Below, in pieces: positions 29,216-38,460 of a DNA stretch of 64,000 nt (its first letter is position 1; every line of letters begins with the position of its first letter). Both the position numbers and the translations under genes were made by a program. The stretch spans positions 1 through 64,000 of the forward strand of contig LFMX01000007.1 of the NCBI GenBank assembly GCA_001184405.1. The letters run 5' to 3'. The notes under the pieces were generated by a model. It did not search any database, was not told the DNA's origin, and saw only the letters and a list, made by a program, of their open reading frames with translations. The stretch comes from Candidatus Burkholderia humilis. Its GTDB lineage: Bacteria; Pseudomonadota; Gammaproteobacteria; Burkholderiales; Burkholderiaceae.

Positions 29216-30365
29216 CTAATGAACAAGACTCTTACCTGCCTCCGTTAGCTTATAAGCCTCGATATCCCGCACGAAAAGTCCGTTATTGACTTGCGCGTCG
29301 AGAAAGCCTTTCAGGACGGACTCGAAAGGACGCAGCGCCGATCCGTTGATAATATCCTTTAGCACGAAACTCTTCGCAACCCGAATAATACGAAGCAACT
29401 GGTTGATCTCGGTCAGATAGATTGGGACTAACTTAGCGGATTTTACGGGCAGACGCCCCTTGCTAATATCATCGGCCCAGAGGGCATGGCGATTTTGGTT
29501 TTCGTAATAGACTGTAGCAGCCAAAGTAAACGCCCCTTGCCCTAAACCGATATAGGCCGTCGCTTTCTTCCATGTCGTCAAATGGTTTGTCCGCGCGGGT
29601 TCTGCAGAAAGGGTATCTTTTAGAATCCACCAGCCAAGCGGCGACTCAACGTAGCTGCACTGCTCTAAAATACCCTTAGCAATGAAGTACTGATGCCGCG
29701 CAGTCCGCTCGTCGACAAAAACTTGCGCCTCGCGAAGATATATTTTCTTAAGGCTTGTTGTTCGTTCTTTGACTTCCAGCCTGTATAAAGTGATCGAAGG
29801 AACCCTTAACGCCGCAATCTCGATGACCGTTTGATACCAGTCAACTAAAGTCTGATGCGGGTGCCCATAGATCAAGTCAATATTAAAATTTCTAAAGTGC
29901 TTTGCTGTCAGTTCGAGTGCCCGCATCGCTTCTTTGCCGCTTCCGACCAAATTCGCTTGCTTTCGAATATTGTCATCAAACGATTGCACTCCCGTACTGA
30001 CTCTGGTTACTCCGATATCGCGCAGAACGTCGAGTTTTTGGGAGGACACTGTGACCGGTCGAGAATTCACACGTGATGCTCGTCCCATTTTTTAGTCGTA
30101 GCTTCCCAAGAACGCCCCTCCTTATATGCTCGGCGAGCAAGTGCGGGGCTAGCAGCGTAGGAGTTCCGCCGCCAAAGTAGACGCTACCAACTAGTGGCGC
30201 TGAGTTCGCCGCTGCGAGCAAGAGTGCCAGCTCCTTTTGAATATCTGCAATATATCGACTGTGAACATCGCTTGATTGGCTTATACTGTATGCGAAATTG
30301 CAAAAGGAACAGATCTTTTCGCACCACGGCACGCCTGCATAGACCGATATTGGATCGTCGGTCAT
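29216..30365 (-). pseudogene. HemW-like radical SAM protein, frameshifted
   Basis: The N-terminus has the [4Fe-4S]-binding CEKICSFC motif (CxxxCxxC) in VPWCEKICSFCNFAY, then VYFGGGTPTLL, the SAM-binding GGGTP. After ITCE the frame changes near 30,060 and continues as VSSQKLDVLRDIGVTRVSTGVQSFDD, NIDLIYGHPHQT, and a HemW-type C-terminal winged-helix region ending TEAGKSLVH. Total size is about 380 residues. The HemW-like group contains coproporphyrinogen-related heme chaperones and class C radical SAM methylases or cyclopropanases; which activity applied here is unknown. In the pre-inversion order it lay just before the dapF-like gene. Confidence 0.85.
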
Positions 30366-30544
30366 CTCTGCGGAGATTGCCGGAATTACGTCACTTACTG
30401 GATTAGCGGACGCATCTATCGCACGAGTAATAATGTTGAAAGGATACGAATCGGGCCCCTTACCAATGAAATATGAAGGTGGCAGCAGCTATATGCGCCG
30501 CCATGCGGTCGAATGCTTGTTTGATCGCTTGCTCCATAGCTCTC

Positions 30545-31679
30545 TCCTAGGCGACCTCGACTTTCATGTTAGTAACCAACAAGTCCAGCCCTTCCTTAGT
30601 GACGTACTTGACCTCATCACATGCTTTGTCGCGCCAGAAGAACGTATTCTTAAACAACAGATCCTCGTTCTAGAACGATCGTAGTGTGCCCATGAATTTG
30701 TCGTCAACGGCATCGAATGATGCAACGTATTCTAGGAGACTAGTTAATGACATCTCTTTTGCGCCGGAACAGTGGAAATATCGCACTATGTCGCCAACGT
30801 TTGGCAACTTATATCGGAATATATGGCCCGTCCTTTCGACGGTGTCGTACTCCGGTATGTGAACGCATGCAAAAGGGATCGCCCGAACCGCTGCATGCGA
30901 TGAAAGTTTCCACATAAAATCTTTTACGTAGGTCTGCTCGGCTGAGTACACATCTAGTCGCTTATTACCGTTTCGATAAACGCCGTCCAAATTGACTGCT
31001 CTGTCCATCGAAGTGCGTTCGAATGCCCGCCTCACTACCTCATAATATCGATCGGCCATTCCGAGCATGCACGCATTATACATTGGGCACCGCTCTGCGT
31101 GGCGCTCCCCATCAGCTCCATTATCGCTTCGACGTCATCCAAGAAAGGGATGATCGGTGACATATGGACTGAAGCCGGCACACCCGCGACCCTGAGCGCT
31201 TTCACTAAGGCCAACCTTGATTCCACCGATGGGGTATTCGGTTCCAGGACTGACTGGTTTTGAGGAGAAGCTATCGTGATGGATATTTCGATAAGACCCT
31301 GCTAAGCCATTGCCTTAAATAAATCAAGGTCTCTTAACAATAACTCCCCACGGGTAACGATGAATGTCGGCACCTTCCGTTCGAGAAACATTTCCAGAGT
31401 CAATCGCGTCTTGCCAAGCCGCTTCTCGACGTGTTGATAAACGTCTGCCTTCGGGCCGAGATAGACGATTCCCTGTCCTGACATCGCGTCAACGCTCGCG
31501 GCGGACACCGCGGACGCATCGGTGACGAGCAGCGAGATCTTCCCCATCTTTTCACCAGATCGATAGACGCAGTACTGGCAGTCGTATCCGCAGTTCTCGT
31601 ACACATCCATCCAGTACTTCCAATGATGCGATCTGAGATTTCCAATGTCGTACATGTACGGCTTGATGAGGCTATCCAT
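30545..31679 (-). pseudogene. spore photoproduct lyase-like radical SAM protein, multiply broken
   Basis: ATG 31,679 is preceded by AGAGGACAGTCA, the best ribosome binding site in the cluster; a TTG 39 bases upstream is a weaker choice. The cluster motif CGYDCQYC (CxxxCxxC) is followed by YLGPKADVYQHVEKRLGKTRLTLE and IVTRGELLLRDLDL, as in the SplB/Rv2578c-type radical SAM group. In-frame TAG codons occur at about 31,304 (after LFKAMA) and 30,672 (after GTLRSF), with clear coding continuation beyond each. A frame change lies near 31,080. The natural end is TAG 30,545-30,547. Its substrate is unknown; SplB itself repairs thymine dimers, but the group is diverse. Confidence 0.82.
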
Positions 31680-31759
31680 TGACTGTCCTCTGTTCTTGAG
31701 CCATGCATCCGTGGTCAATCTATCGACCGTATTTGAGAAGGAAAAAGGCCCATGACTAG

Positions 31760-32445
31760 CTGAATTCCGCCGAGTCGTATTGGTTGGTTTTTGTCTCCGT
31801 AGACGGCCGCCATGCGGTCAGCGCTGAAGCCTATAACCCAGATGGAACGGTAGCTCGTTTCTGTGGAAACGCTTGCTTGGCAATACACGCATTCGTCTGT
31901 GATGAACTCGAGTTCTCCGAGAAGGTACTTCTCAACCTTCCCGGAAACAAAGTGATTGTGGAGATCACTGGGGGCGCCCGTTGGCTTACCATGCCGATGG
32001 TGGAAATAGTTTTGTTGGGCCCGTCGTATGTGGGCCTCCGTGGCACTCGCTGCAATTGATTTTTAATGGCACGCATCATCTCATTGTCCAGGTTGCGGAC
32101 GTTGAACATGTTGACGTGTCCTGCGAGGGGGCAAAATTAAGTAGCTTTGCGGATGTTGATGGCGGGACTAACGTCATGTTCATTTCTGATGTGACCGCTA
32201 AAGGTTTCAAGATACGCCCGTGGGAGCGCGGTGGGAGCGGCGCGACGTTGGCATGCGGATCCGGATCGGCCGCAGCTGCGACATCGTTGGCACTTGCCGG
32301 GCATCGCTTTGAGGAGGTAATTGATGCGAGTTGCCCCGGCGGCATATTGCGTTTATCGAAAATAGAGTCGCCGGACCGGCGGCGTGTTTCCGGCGAGGCG
32401 AAGGAGAACTTCCGTGGTTCTTTCAAACATGAGGTCGTTGGATAG
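31760..32445 (+). pseudogene. diaminopimelate epimerase-like protein, C-terminal piece
   Basis: The reading begins just after TAG 31,757-31,759 with SYWLVFVSVDG and AEAYNPDGTVARFCGNACLA, where the first catalytic Cys of DapF sits. After a frame change near 32,005 it continues with WERGGSGATLACGSGSAAAA, which carries the second catalytic Cys, and ends at 32,445. Both Cys of the two-base racemase mechanism are therefore retained in the split gene. The CGNA form, instead of the usual CGNGxR, suggests a divergent member, perhaps acting on a DAP-like amino acid other than meso-DAP. Confidence 0.86.
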
Positions 32446-33125
32446 CATCCACGGAGGCCTGGGTCCTTTGGCGTGGCGGCTTCGCTTCGGCCTGCGGGTA
32501 TTCACCTGATTGACAGGGAGAAAAGGTACACATGGCTTCGTGGATTGAACCCGCAACTTCAGTGGATCATGCCAAAACAGTTACATGGGGCTGCGGTAAT
32601 TTCGGAGCCGGTGATCAGTGATGATCTCGTAAATAGATGCGATGGATTGGTTTCAGGGAATCCGACTCTCGGGTTAGCGGTTTTTGGAAGCGACTGCCCT
32701 AGTGTGATTGTGGCGGGGCCGACCGTCCATGGTATCGCCCACTGCGGATGGCGCGGGGTAGCCGGCGGCATTGTCAAGAATCTAGTTTCGGCGATGGCGG
32801 ACAAAGGTCAATGCTCGACCTCAGAGCTTACGATGTTCACTGGTCCAGGAATATGCGTCCGATGCTAAGAGGTCGACGGCCCTGTGTTAGATGCCTATCG
32901 GTGGCCAAAAGAGGCGCTGGAAACGAAAGGCCGCGAATGCGCTCACCTAGACCTGCGCGGGGCGATCGCATCGATCGGACGATCCTCGGTATAACTGATA
33001 TTCAATACTCCGATGTCTGGACGGCGGGGCACCCCGAACTTCATAGCCACCGGGTGCACGGTGCTGGCGTAGCGCAAGTATTCGCGGTTTTGAGGCAAAG
33101 TCTAAATAAAGGGCGAGAGAAATGA
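32430..33125 (+). pseudogene. PgeF/YfiH-type laccase-domain protein, broken
   Basis: Motifs of the YfiH fold are present: MPKQLHGAAVI (metal His), GSDCPSVIV and GIAHCGWRGVAGGIV (metal Cys/His), GPGICVRC, HLDLRGA and HPELHSHRVHG. In Escherichia coli PgeF removes wrongly added L-Ser from UDP-MurNAc. ATG 32,430 overlaps the dapF end by 16 bases. A frame change near 32,485, a TAA replacing the Tyr of CYEV at about 32,871, and another frame change near 32,980 break the gene. Its stop overlaps the murE-like start. Confidence 0.82.
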
Positions 33126-33955
33126 AGTTTCAGGATTTAGCGACCAGCGCCCATACCTTTCCCGGACTTACAGACGACTCCCGCGAAGTCTTACCGGAGT
33201 GGATTTTCGTCGCGGGTGGCGAGAGGGCGCACGCGGTCAATCATGCTCGGCAGACGCTCGCTCGGGGAGCATGTTTTGTCGTCGGAGAACCCGAAATAGT
33301 GGGGGAGCTGCCGAAAAGCATTGTTGTGCAGGACTGGCGCGATGCTGCCGCGGCGCTCGCGTGCGCATTCTACCGAAACCTTTCGAGGGACATTCAGTTA
33401 ATTGGCGTGACTGGGACTTGCGGGAAGACTACAACAACCGCACTGATTGAGGCAGTCCTATCCGCGGCAGGCAGGCGAGTCGGCGTGATAGGCACCGCGA
33501 GCATCCGTTACGGCGGCTTAGTGTTTGAATCGCCGAATACAACCCCGAGCAGCATTGTGCTCAACAGGACGCTTCGACACATGGTCGACTCCGGAATCGA
33601 CAGCGTAGTAATGGAAGCTTCATCGCACGGAATCCATCAAAAAAGAATTAGAGGCCTTCTGTTCGATGGTGCCGTCTTTACTAATTTGTCGCTGGAACAT
33701 CAAGATATACATCACTCCTTAGCAGAGTATTTCTATGCTAAATCGTTGTTATTCTCCGAGTATGCGACCAGTTCTATTGCGGCCGGCAAGTCGTTCAGTG
33801 CTTGCGTCAACGTCGACGATTGCTGGGGGGAGGCCTTTTACGCTTCATGTGAACAGACTGCGAGCGCGTGGTGCGATAGATACGCACTCAGTTCATTCAC
33901 AATTCCGTTTGAGGGTGACAGAAACGGCGCTGTGACACTTAAGACTCACGGCTGA
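33122..33955 (+). pseudogene. MurE-like amino-acid ligase, C-terminally truncated
   Basis: MurE adds the third amino acid to UDP-MurNAc-L-Ala-D-Glu. The 277 residues here cover the N-terminal domain (TDDSREV, WIFVAGGERAHA) and most of the central ATPase domain: P-loop GVTGTCGKTTTT, TTPSS, MEASSHGIHQKRIRG, FTNLSLEHQDIHHS and YFYAKSLLF. In normal MurE the P-loop reads GTNGKT and the substrate motif MEVSSHAL, so this is a divergent paralogue. The protein stops at 33,955, where a chemotaxis receptor fragment is joined; the last part of the ATPase domain and the C-terminal domain that selects the amino acid are missing. Confidence 0.86.
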
Positions 33956-34122
33956 CGAACAGACGCGCGGCATCCAGGAAATCAACCGTGCGGTGGCACA
34001 GCTCTATGAGATAGAGCAGCAAAACGCGGCGCTAGTCAAACAGTCGGCGGCCGCAGCTTCCGCCCAGCAAAATACAGGCCAATGAACTGGCAAGCGCCGT
34101 TGGTCAATTTCGCGTAGCGTAA
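33950..34122 (+). pseudogene. methyl-accepting chemotaxis protein, C-terminal fragment
   Basis: The sequence reads ADEQTRGIQEINRAVAQ, then QQNAALVKQSAAAA, and after a frame change near 34,080 NELASAVGQFRVA to a stop at 34,122. This is the usual end of a transducer signalling helix. It is fused to the truncated murE-like gene, so a deletion or recombination joined two unrelated loci at about 33,950. Confidence 0.85.
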
Positions 34123-34320
34123 GGTGCGTCGTAGGCGCTCCTGCCATGAGCAGCATTGCGACATGGGCATTGAGAGTAGCTGACTTCCAACTTGCCCGGT
34201 CTCGAACTGCACAATCTGCCGCCACGTAGGGCACTTGACTTCTGCCAGCCGGCAGTAGGCAGTAGCCTGAGGGAATTGGCCAAGCATTCCTGCTTGGCTG
34301 GAACTCCAGGAGTCAAAGGG

Positions 34321-34632
34321 ATGGCATTCAGTATCGATGTTTCGAGCATCGTCTTCAAACAAACCCGCCGCGACATTAACGCAACCGCGGTCATCCTTGC
34401 CGACGACAGCAAGCGCGTCGGCGAGATCTACGACGTAGCCGAGAGAATCGTCGCAGACGTTAACTTCACCTGCGTGAACGCGCGTGCTGCATTCGCTGCG
34501 GAGGCACGACGCCTTCATCCCGTGGTTCTCGGGCGCGCGGATCGCGGTGACGATGTTTTCATCTCCGAGTACGCCCGCGTTCTGCTTGCTGACGCTGAGA
34601 AAATCTTGTTGTCCGAGCTATCCAGCAACTAG
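34321..34632 (+). CDS. hypothetical protein (103 aa)
   Basis: ATG 34,321 follows AGGAGTCAAAGGG. The protein begins MAFSIDVSSIVFKQTRRDINATAVILADD and is rich in Ala, Asp and Arg, without membrane segments or a signal peptide. No family is recognised. It sits between a chemotaxis receptor scrap and an IS701 scrap. The good Shine-Dalgarno supports the start, but the surroundings are all debris. Confidence 0.45.
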   Translation: MAFSIDVSSIVFKQTRRDINATAVILADDSKRVGEIYDVAERIVADVNFTCVNARAAFAAEARRLHPVVLGRADRGDDVFISEYARVLLADAEKILLSELSSN

Positions 34633-34859
34633 GGCTCATCGCTTGATGCATCGCCTCATTCTCCAGCGCAGCAGCGCCCTTGCCTATCGTTTGCGGCTGA
34701 CAGGCGCGTCGGCTACCCGGCTTGACACCGGGCGTCGGCACGTATGCTAGAAACATCTCTTTCTAAGACATCATTGTCCGGACCAATGCCCACGCAGAAT
34801 CCAACGCAATCACAACGGCGCGTCATGGAAGCTTGACCAAGGGCTTTCCGCCGAGCATA

Positions 34860-35050
34860 TAGCGGCAGAGCTTGGTGAGGCCAAAAGTTGCTGCTCCGCC
34901 TGCGAAAGCAGCTGCGCGAAGCACGGCAAAGCGGTGCCCCGAACGAAGTGGTGCTGGCGGATGCGGGTTATGGGAACGACACGACGTTTCGTGACGGCGT
35001 TAGTCAAATGGGACTGCAATACGCCATGGGTATCCAGTCGAGCAGCGTAC
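34860..35050 (+). mobile_element. IS701-type transposase fragment
   Basis: The reading LREARQSGAPNEVVLADAGYGNDTTFRDGV in pieces, then LQYAMGIQSS, contains the DAGYG motif around the second catalytic Asp of IS701-family transposases. Both ends of the gene and the element termini are missing. Confidence 0.75.
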
Positions 35051-35079
35051 GCGTCGTTTCCAGATCGCGTCCTTTCTGC

Positions 35080-35500
35080 CATTGAGCGCGCGAAGCGTCC
35101 CGCCGGCGATGCGCTTGGCTCAATTCTGATTGACAACCTGCTTCCGTGACGGGCAGTCCCCGGTTTGCGGAGACAGGGCGGCCTTTCAAGCAAGGGGTGA
35201 TGTCCGAGAATGTGCTTGCCGCGCTCGGCGCCATTACCGGTGAACCTTATTCGATAGCCCACGAAGGTCGTGAGCTGGTCAACAACCTGACGCCTCACAA
35301 AGAAACGGCACACGAGTTCACCGGCCTCGGGTCTGAAGTGGAGTTGGATTTTCACATCGAAAACGCGGCCCAGGCGCATATATGCCCGAGGGAGATACAA
35401 TCACCCTTCGCGCCGCTTTTGCTCGGCGTGCGTGCGGAGCCGGACGGCGAACCTCTGACTCGGGTGGCCGACTGCCGGCGGGCGCTTGCGCTGATCTATA
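35080..35500 (+). pseudogene. TauD/clavaminate synthase-like Fe(II)/2-oxoglutarate oxygenase fragment
   Basis: The reading GDALGSILIDNLLP changes frame near 35,147 and continues SENVLAALGAITGEPYSIAHEGRE, GSEVELDFHIENA and LLLGVRAEPDGEPLT. HxE in FHIENA gives the first two iron ligands, and the layout matches the arginine/asparagine hydroxylase (VioC, AsnO) side of the TauD family, which often serves peptide natural products. The second half with the distal His and the 2-oxoglutarate Arg is lost. It may be a leftover of the nearby pathway or an unrelated scrap. Confidence 0.65.
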
Positions 35501-35564
35501 AAGAAAGGCTTCCGCTATCTCCCCGTATTCGACGAAGAACGGGTTGTCGCCTGTGCGTGCGACA

Positions 35565-35935
35565 TGACCGCTGATGATCTTCTCCGGAGTGGCACAGCAT
35601 CCCTTACTTGCCTTTGCAAAGGGCTGTCCATACCGAAAAATTGCCGAAGATTGGCTACGCCGTCGCGGTTTCGGTGTGTCTCGTACATTGACGTGCACGT
35701 CTTACAACACTATCGTTAGCTGCGCTGCTGCCGGGATGGGAATTGCAATTATTCCGCGTCGGCTCGTAGTTGGACGGATTGCGAACGGGGACCTCCTCGG
35801 TGGCCATGCATTTCCGGATCTACCTGCGACGACGTACTGCGTGCTGCAGTAACAAAGACGGCCGATGAGAGGGGCGCTGCTCTTCTCGATCGCCTCAAAG
35901 ATGCTTCAGATAACGCGGATCGATGCATCCTAATT
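35565..35935 (+). pseudogene. LysR-family regulator, C-terminal fragment
   Basis: The open stretch reads HPLLAFAKGCPYRKIAEDWLRRRGF, then YNTIVSCAAAGMGIAIIPRRLV, the effector-binding domain of LysR proteins. After a frame change near 35,850 it ends with a normal tail (TADERGAALLDRLKD). The DNA-binding N-terminus is missing. Confidence 0.75.
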
Positions 35936-35940
35936 GACAC

Positions 35941-36662
35941 ATCGAACACACTTCCGTAAGGAAATACGGCCGCACCGGTTTTCTTGAGCGTCGTGGAGTG
36001 GGCGGCGTGGCGCTCGGCATCGGACGTATGCTGATTCTCGGTACCGCGCGGTGTGGCACGAGCTATTTCGTGTTGCAGGGCCGGCTCATTTCCGTGTAAG
36101 GAGCACTGAAATATACCGCGTACATGCTGCTGACTGGCGCTCTTCCTCTCTCGCTCGGTTACCGAGTACCTTGGCTCTCTCAACGTTGGGCCGAGTGGTA
36201 CGTTGCCAACGGTGCGATGCTCGGCGTCTTTCCCGTCGCCCTCGCGGTAAGCGACATTATCCCTTGCGCTTGTCTATCCGGTGCGTCGCTTGCGGCGATT
36301 TTCTCTATCTCCAGCGGTGGCGACGGCCCTGTTGACATGGTTGGCTCGCGGGCAAGAGACTCGACATCGCGACGTTGTGCGGGGACATGATGGCGACTGC
36401 CGCGTGGTGTTCGTAGCGTCGCGAGGGCGCCAGTAAGGTCGACATCAAGATTTTGGAGAACGTCGACGACGTCGGATGCCGGCGTGGGCAACGCCAGAGC
36501 CTCCGCTGGAAGGTTTTGCTGTCTGCGGATTGTCGACAATAGCTGCCGATGCCGACGGACCGTTATTGGCCGGTGGCCGAAGTTGGCAGGTCAGGGCCTG
36601 CGCGGTCCCCGAGGACACCAGCCCCCGTTTCGCCAATCGCCTCGCTCCACAAGGACCATTCG
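35941..36662. other. debris region with one possible membrane-protein remnant
   Basis: No intact gene. The plus-strand reading from about 36,124 (MLLTGALPLSLGYRVPW, then VANGAMLGVFPVALAV) is hydrophobic and could be a piece of a transporter, but I recognise no family. The minus strand shows nothing better. Confidence 0.35.
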
Positions 36663-37046
36663 TTATGAGAAGTCTTGGCCAATCATCATTCGATGACCGT
36701 CCAGTGTGGCCACGAGAAACTCTCACATGCCGTGCGGTTTGTCGGTCGGAGGAGAGGTGCAGGATGATGGCACCCTGAGCGACAAGTTCTTCATGAAGTG
36801 CGTCGGCATTCTTCACGTGGAGGTAGCCGAAATAATGTGGTCGCCGGTTGCCGAAGGCAACATCGCATCGGGGCAATGGCCGATCATGACGCGCACACCT
36901 CCTCTCGTTGCTAACTTCCAACCTATGCCGTCAGGCCAGACCAGCCGAAAACCAAGCGCGTCGCGAAAGTAAGAAGCACTGGCTTCGAGATTTGGCACCG
37001 CGAGAACGAAAGAAAAAGAACTGAGGTCGGTAAGCGCTTCAGCCAT
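36663..37046 (-). pseudogene. VOC-family (glyoxalase/bleomycin-resistance-like) protein, frameshifted
   Basis: ATG 37,046 gives SFVLAVPNLEASASYFRDALGFRLVW, the first beta-alpha-beta-beta-beta unit of a VOC protein. After a frame change near 36,845 the second unit follows (YFGYLHVKNADALHEELVAQGA) and, after another near 36,725, the tail FLVATLDGHRMMIGQDF to a stop at 36,663. With about 127 residues it is a normal single-domain member. Substrate unknown. Confidence 0.82.
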
Positions 37047-37273
37047 GGCGTAACTCCGTCAGAGTAAGGTCGGCCTAACGTGACCGTCTGATTGCCGGCG
37101 ATGCTACTCCGCGCATCGAGTGCCTCCTTCTGGCCGATCACTGCCTCATGGGGACCGCACGACAAGCCAACCCGCGTGCACGATGCCGACACGCGCGAGC
37201 TTAGGGCAAGTTCTCGACGCTAGTGCGGCGCGGGTGATTAGACTTCGCTCAATCGAGCGACCCGATGAGCACT

Positions 37274-37591
37274 CTACTCGTGATCAAGCCGTGGCAGGTC
37301 CGCGAGCGTTCAGCCTGCATCGGAATCGGCGACAACCATTTCGATGCCTTCACGTCCGGCCTCGTCAACGACGCGCCGGACCTCTGGGCCTGCGACACGC
37401 TGTTCGTCGAGCGGAAAGACTGTTACGACCGCGTCACCCTTGGCCAGTGCATCTACCACGTCGATTACAGGCGACGTGTGTGGAGCAACCTCAAATTGTT
37501 CTCCGCTCACCGACACCCGCCCCCAAAGCAAGTGTGTGACCCTTGGCGAATTCCCGTCCATCCTAACCGCCATTATAGCATGCACTGCCAT
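37274..37591 (-). pseudogene. small conserved hypothetical protein with TGA near the 3' end
   Basis: ATG 37,591 encodes MAVHAIMAVRMDGNSPRVTHL, then VIDVVDALAKGDAVVTVFPLD and REGIEMVVADSDAG. The layout is like a small Burkholderia protein of unknown function. TGA interrupts at 37,310-37,312, and the same frame continues TLADLPRLDHE to TAG 37,274. A CGA-to-TGA change would explain this. Truncation removes only about 11 residues, so some function could remain. Confidence 0.6.
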
Positions 37592-37881
37592 CGCTGCTCC
37601 TTTCTTGTTGGGAAAATCCTAGCACGAGCGCAACGATCAGCCACTTCGGACCTACCGATACCGCGAGCCGGCGTTGCGCCCTTTGCCGACCGTGGGCGGA
37701 CGTTGTTCCTGATTTTGAACCCGAGCGCGCTTAACGCGCGTCGATAGATATATTGGCAGCGTGACCGAGGATCGAGCTAGTCTTGACTCGCAGCACATTC
37801 GAATCGAGAAACATGGGGAATTGAGCGAGTAGGGCGGAGCGTTGGCACGACAGATACCACTGACTGCCGAAAGCACGAATG

Positions 37882-38178
37882 TCAGTGATCGCTCAAATGC
37901 TGTGACGGGTCCATCCGCTGATGGAGGATGCGGATCACATCAATCAGCGTATCGGTTTCTTTGAAAAACAGAACGTGCGAGCCTATCAACGCACGGCGGT
38001 AGCCTGCCCGAATGTGAGAAGAGCACCCTGGCTATGCGCCCTGCGCCAAACCAACAATCGTGTCTTGGATCATTCCAATGTAACGCTTGGCCTGATTGAG
38101 GCCCCAGTGCTCGGCCGAATAATCCCAGACGTCGTCAAGATCCAACTCCGCCGCAGGCGAGAGAACAAACTCTTTCAT
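37882..38178 (-). pseudogene. parE: ParE-type toxin with in-frame TAG
   Basis: From ATG 38,178 (overlapping the antitoxin stop) the protein reads FVLSPAAELDLDDVWDYSAEHWG, QAKRYIGMIQDTI, then a TAG after AQGA, then SSHIRAGYRRALIGSHVLFFKE and DVIRILHQRMDP to TGA 37,882. This is a complete ParE/RelE-superfamily toxin of 98 codons apart from the nonsense codon, which most simply arose from CAG. ParE toxins poison DNA gyrase. Confidence 0.86.
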
Positions 38179-38420
38179 TTCGTCGACTTTCGCTTGCACA
38201 CGAGGAAAGCGTCGAAGTTGAAGGGCCGCGAAGGGCCCGAGCGCTCGCCTTTCTCTAATTCCGCACGCAACGTGTCGAGCTTCGCCTCCTGCTCTTCAAG
38301 CAACCGGAGGCCAGCCCGGACCACGTCGCTCGCTGTATTGTAGCGTCCTGCACGCACACGGTCTTCAACGAAATCCGCGAAGTGCTCTCCAAGTGAAACG
38401 GAAGTGTTCTTACTCATCAT
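38175..38420 (-). CDS. parD: ParD-type antitoxin
   Basis: An 81-residue ribbon-helix-helix antitoxin: TSVSLGEHFADFVEDRVRAGRYNTASDVVRAGLRLLEEQE, cut here in two motifs (the RHH and its dimer helix), followed by an acidic, toxin-binding tail. ATG 38,420 lies five bases after GGAG. It is intact, overlaps the toxin gene by four bases, and has a 15-bp palindrome upstream that it probably binds to repress the operon. Confidence 0.92.
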   Translation of the reverse strand: MMSKNTSVSLGEHFADFVEDRVRAGRYNTASDVVRAGLRLLEEQEAKLDTLRAELEKGERSGPSRPFNFDAFLVCKRKSTK

Positions 38421-38444
38421 CTCTACTCCAGATTTTCGCTAGAA

Positions 38445-38459
38445 TACCAAATTTTGGTA
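38445..38459. promoter_or_regulatory. palindromic operator upstream of parD
   Basis: TACCAAATTTTGGTA has perfect 7-bp arms around one base and starts 25 bases before the parD ATG. It fits an autoregulatory ParD/ParDE operator over the promoter. Confidence 0.6.
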
Positions 38460-38460
38460 A

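Noticed and set aside
31784-32059. Separate gene starting at TTG 31,784
   Set aside because: Coding similarity extends upstream of this codon to the inversion breakpoint; it is the middle of the dapF-like gene.
37120-37747. Plus-strand ORFs across 37.1-37.7 kb
   Set aside because: They lie opposite the better supported minus-strand hypothetical gene (37,274-37,591) and look like its shadows.
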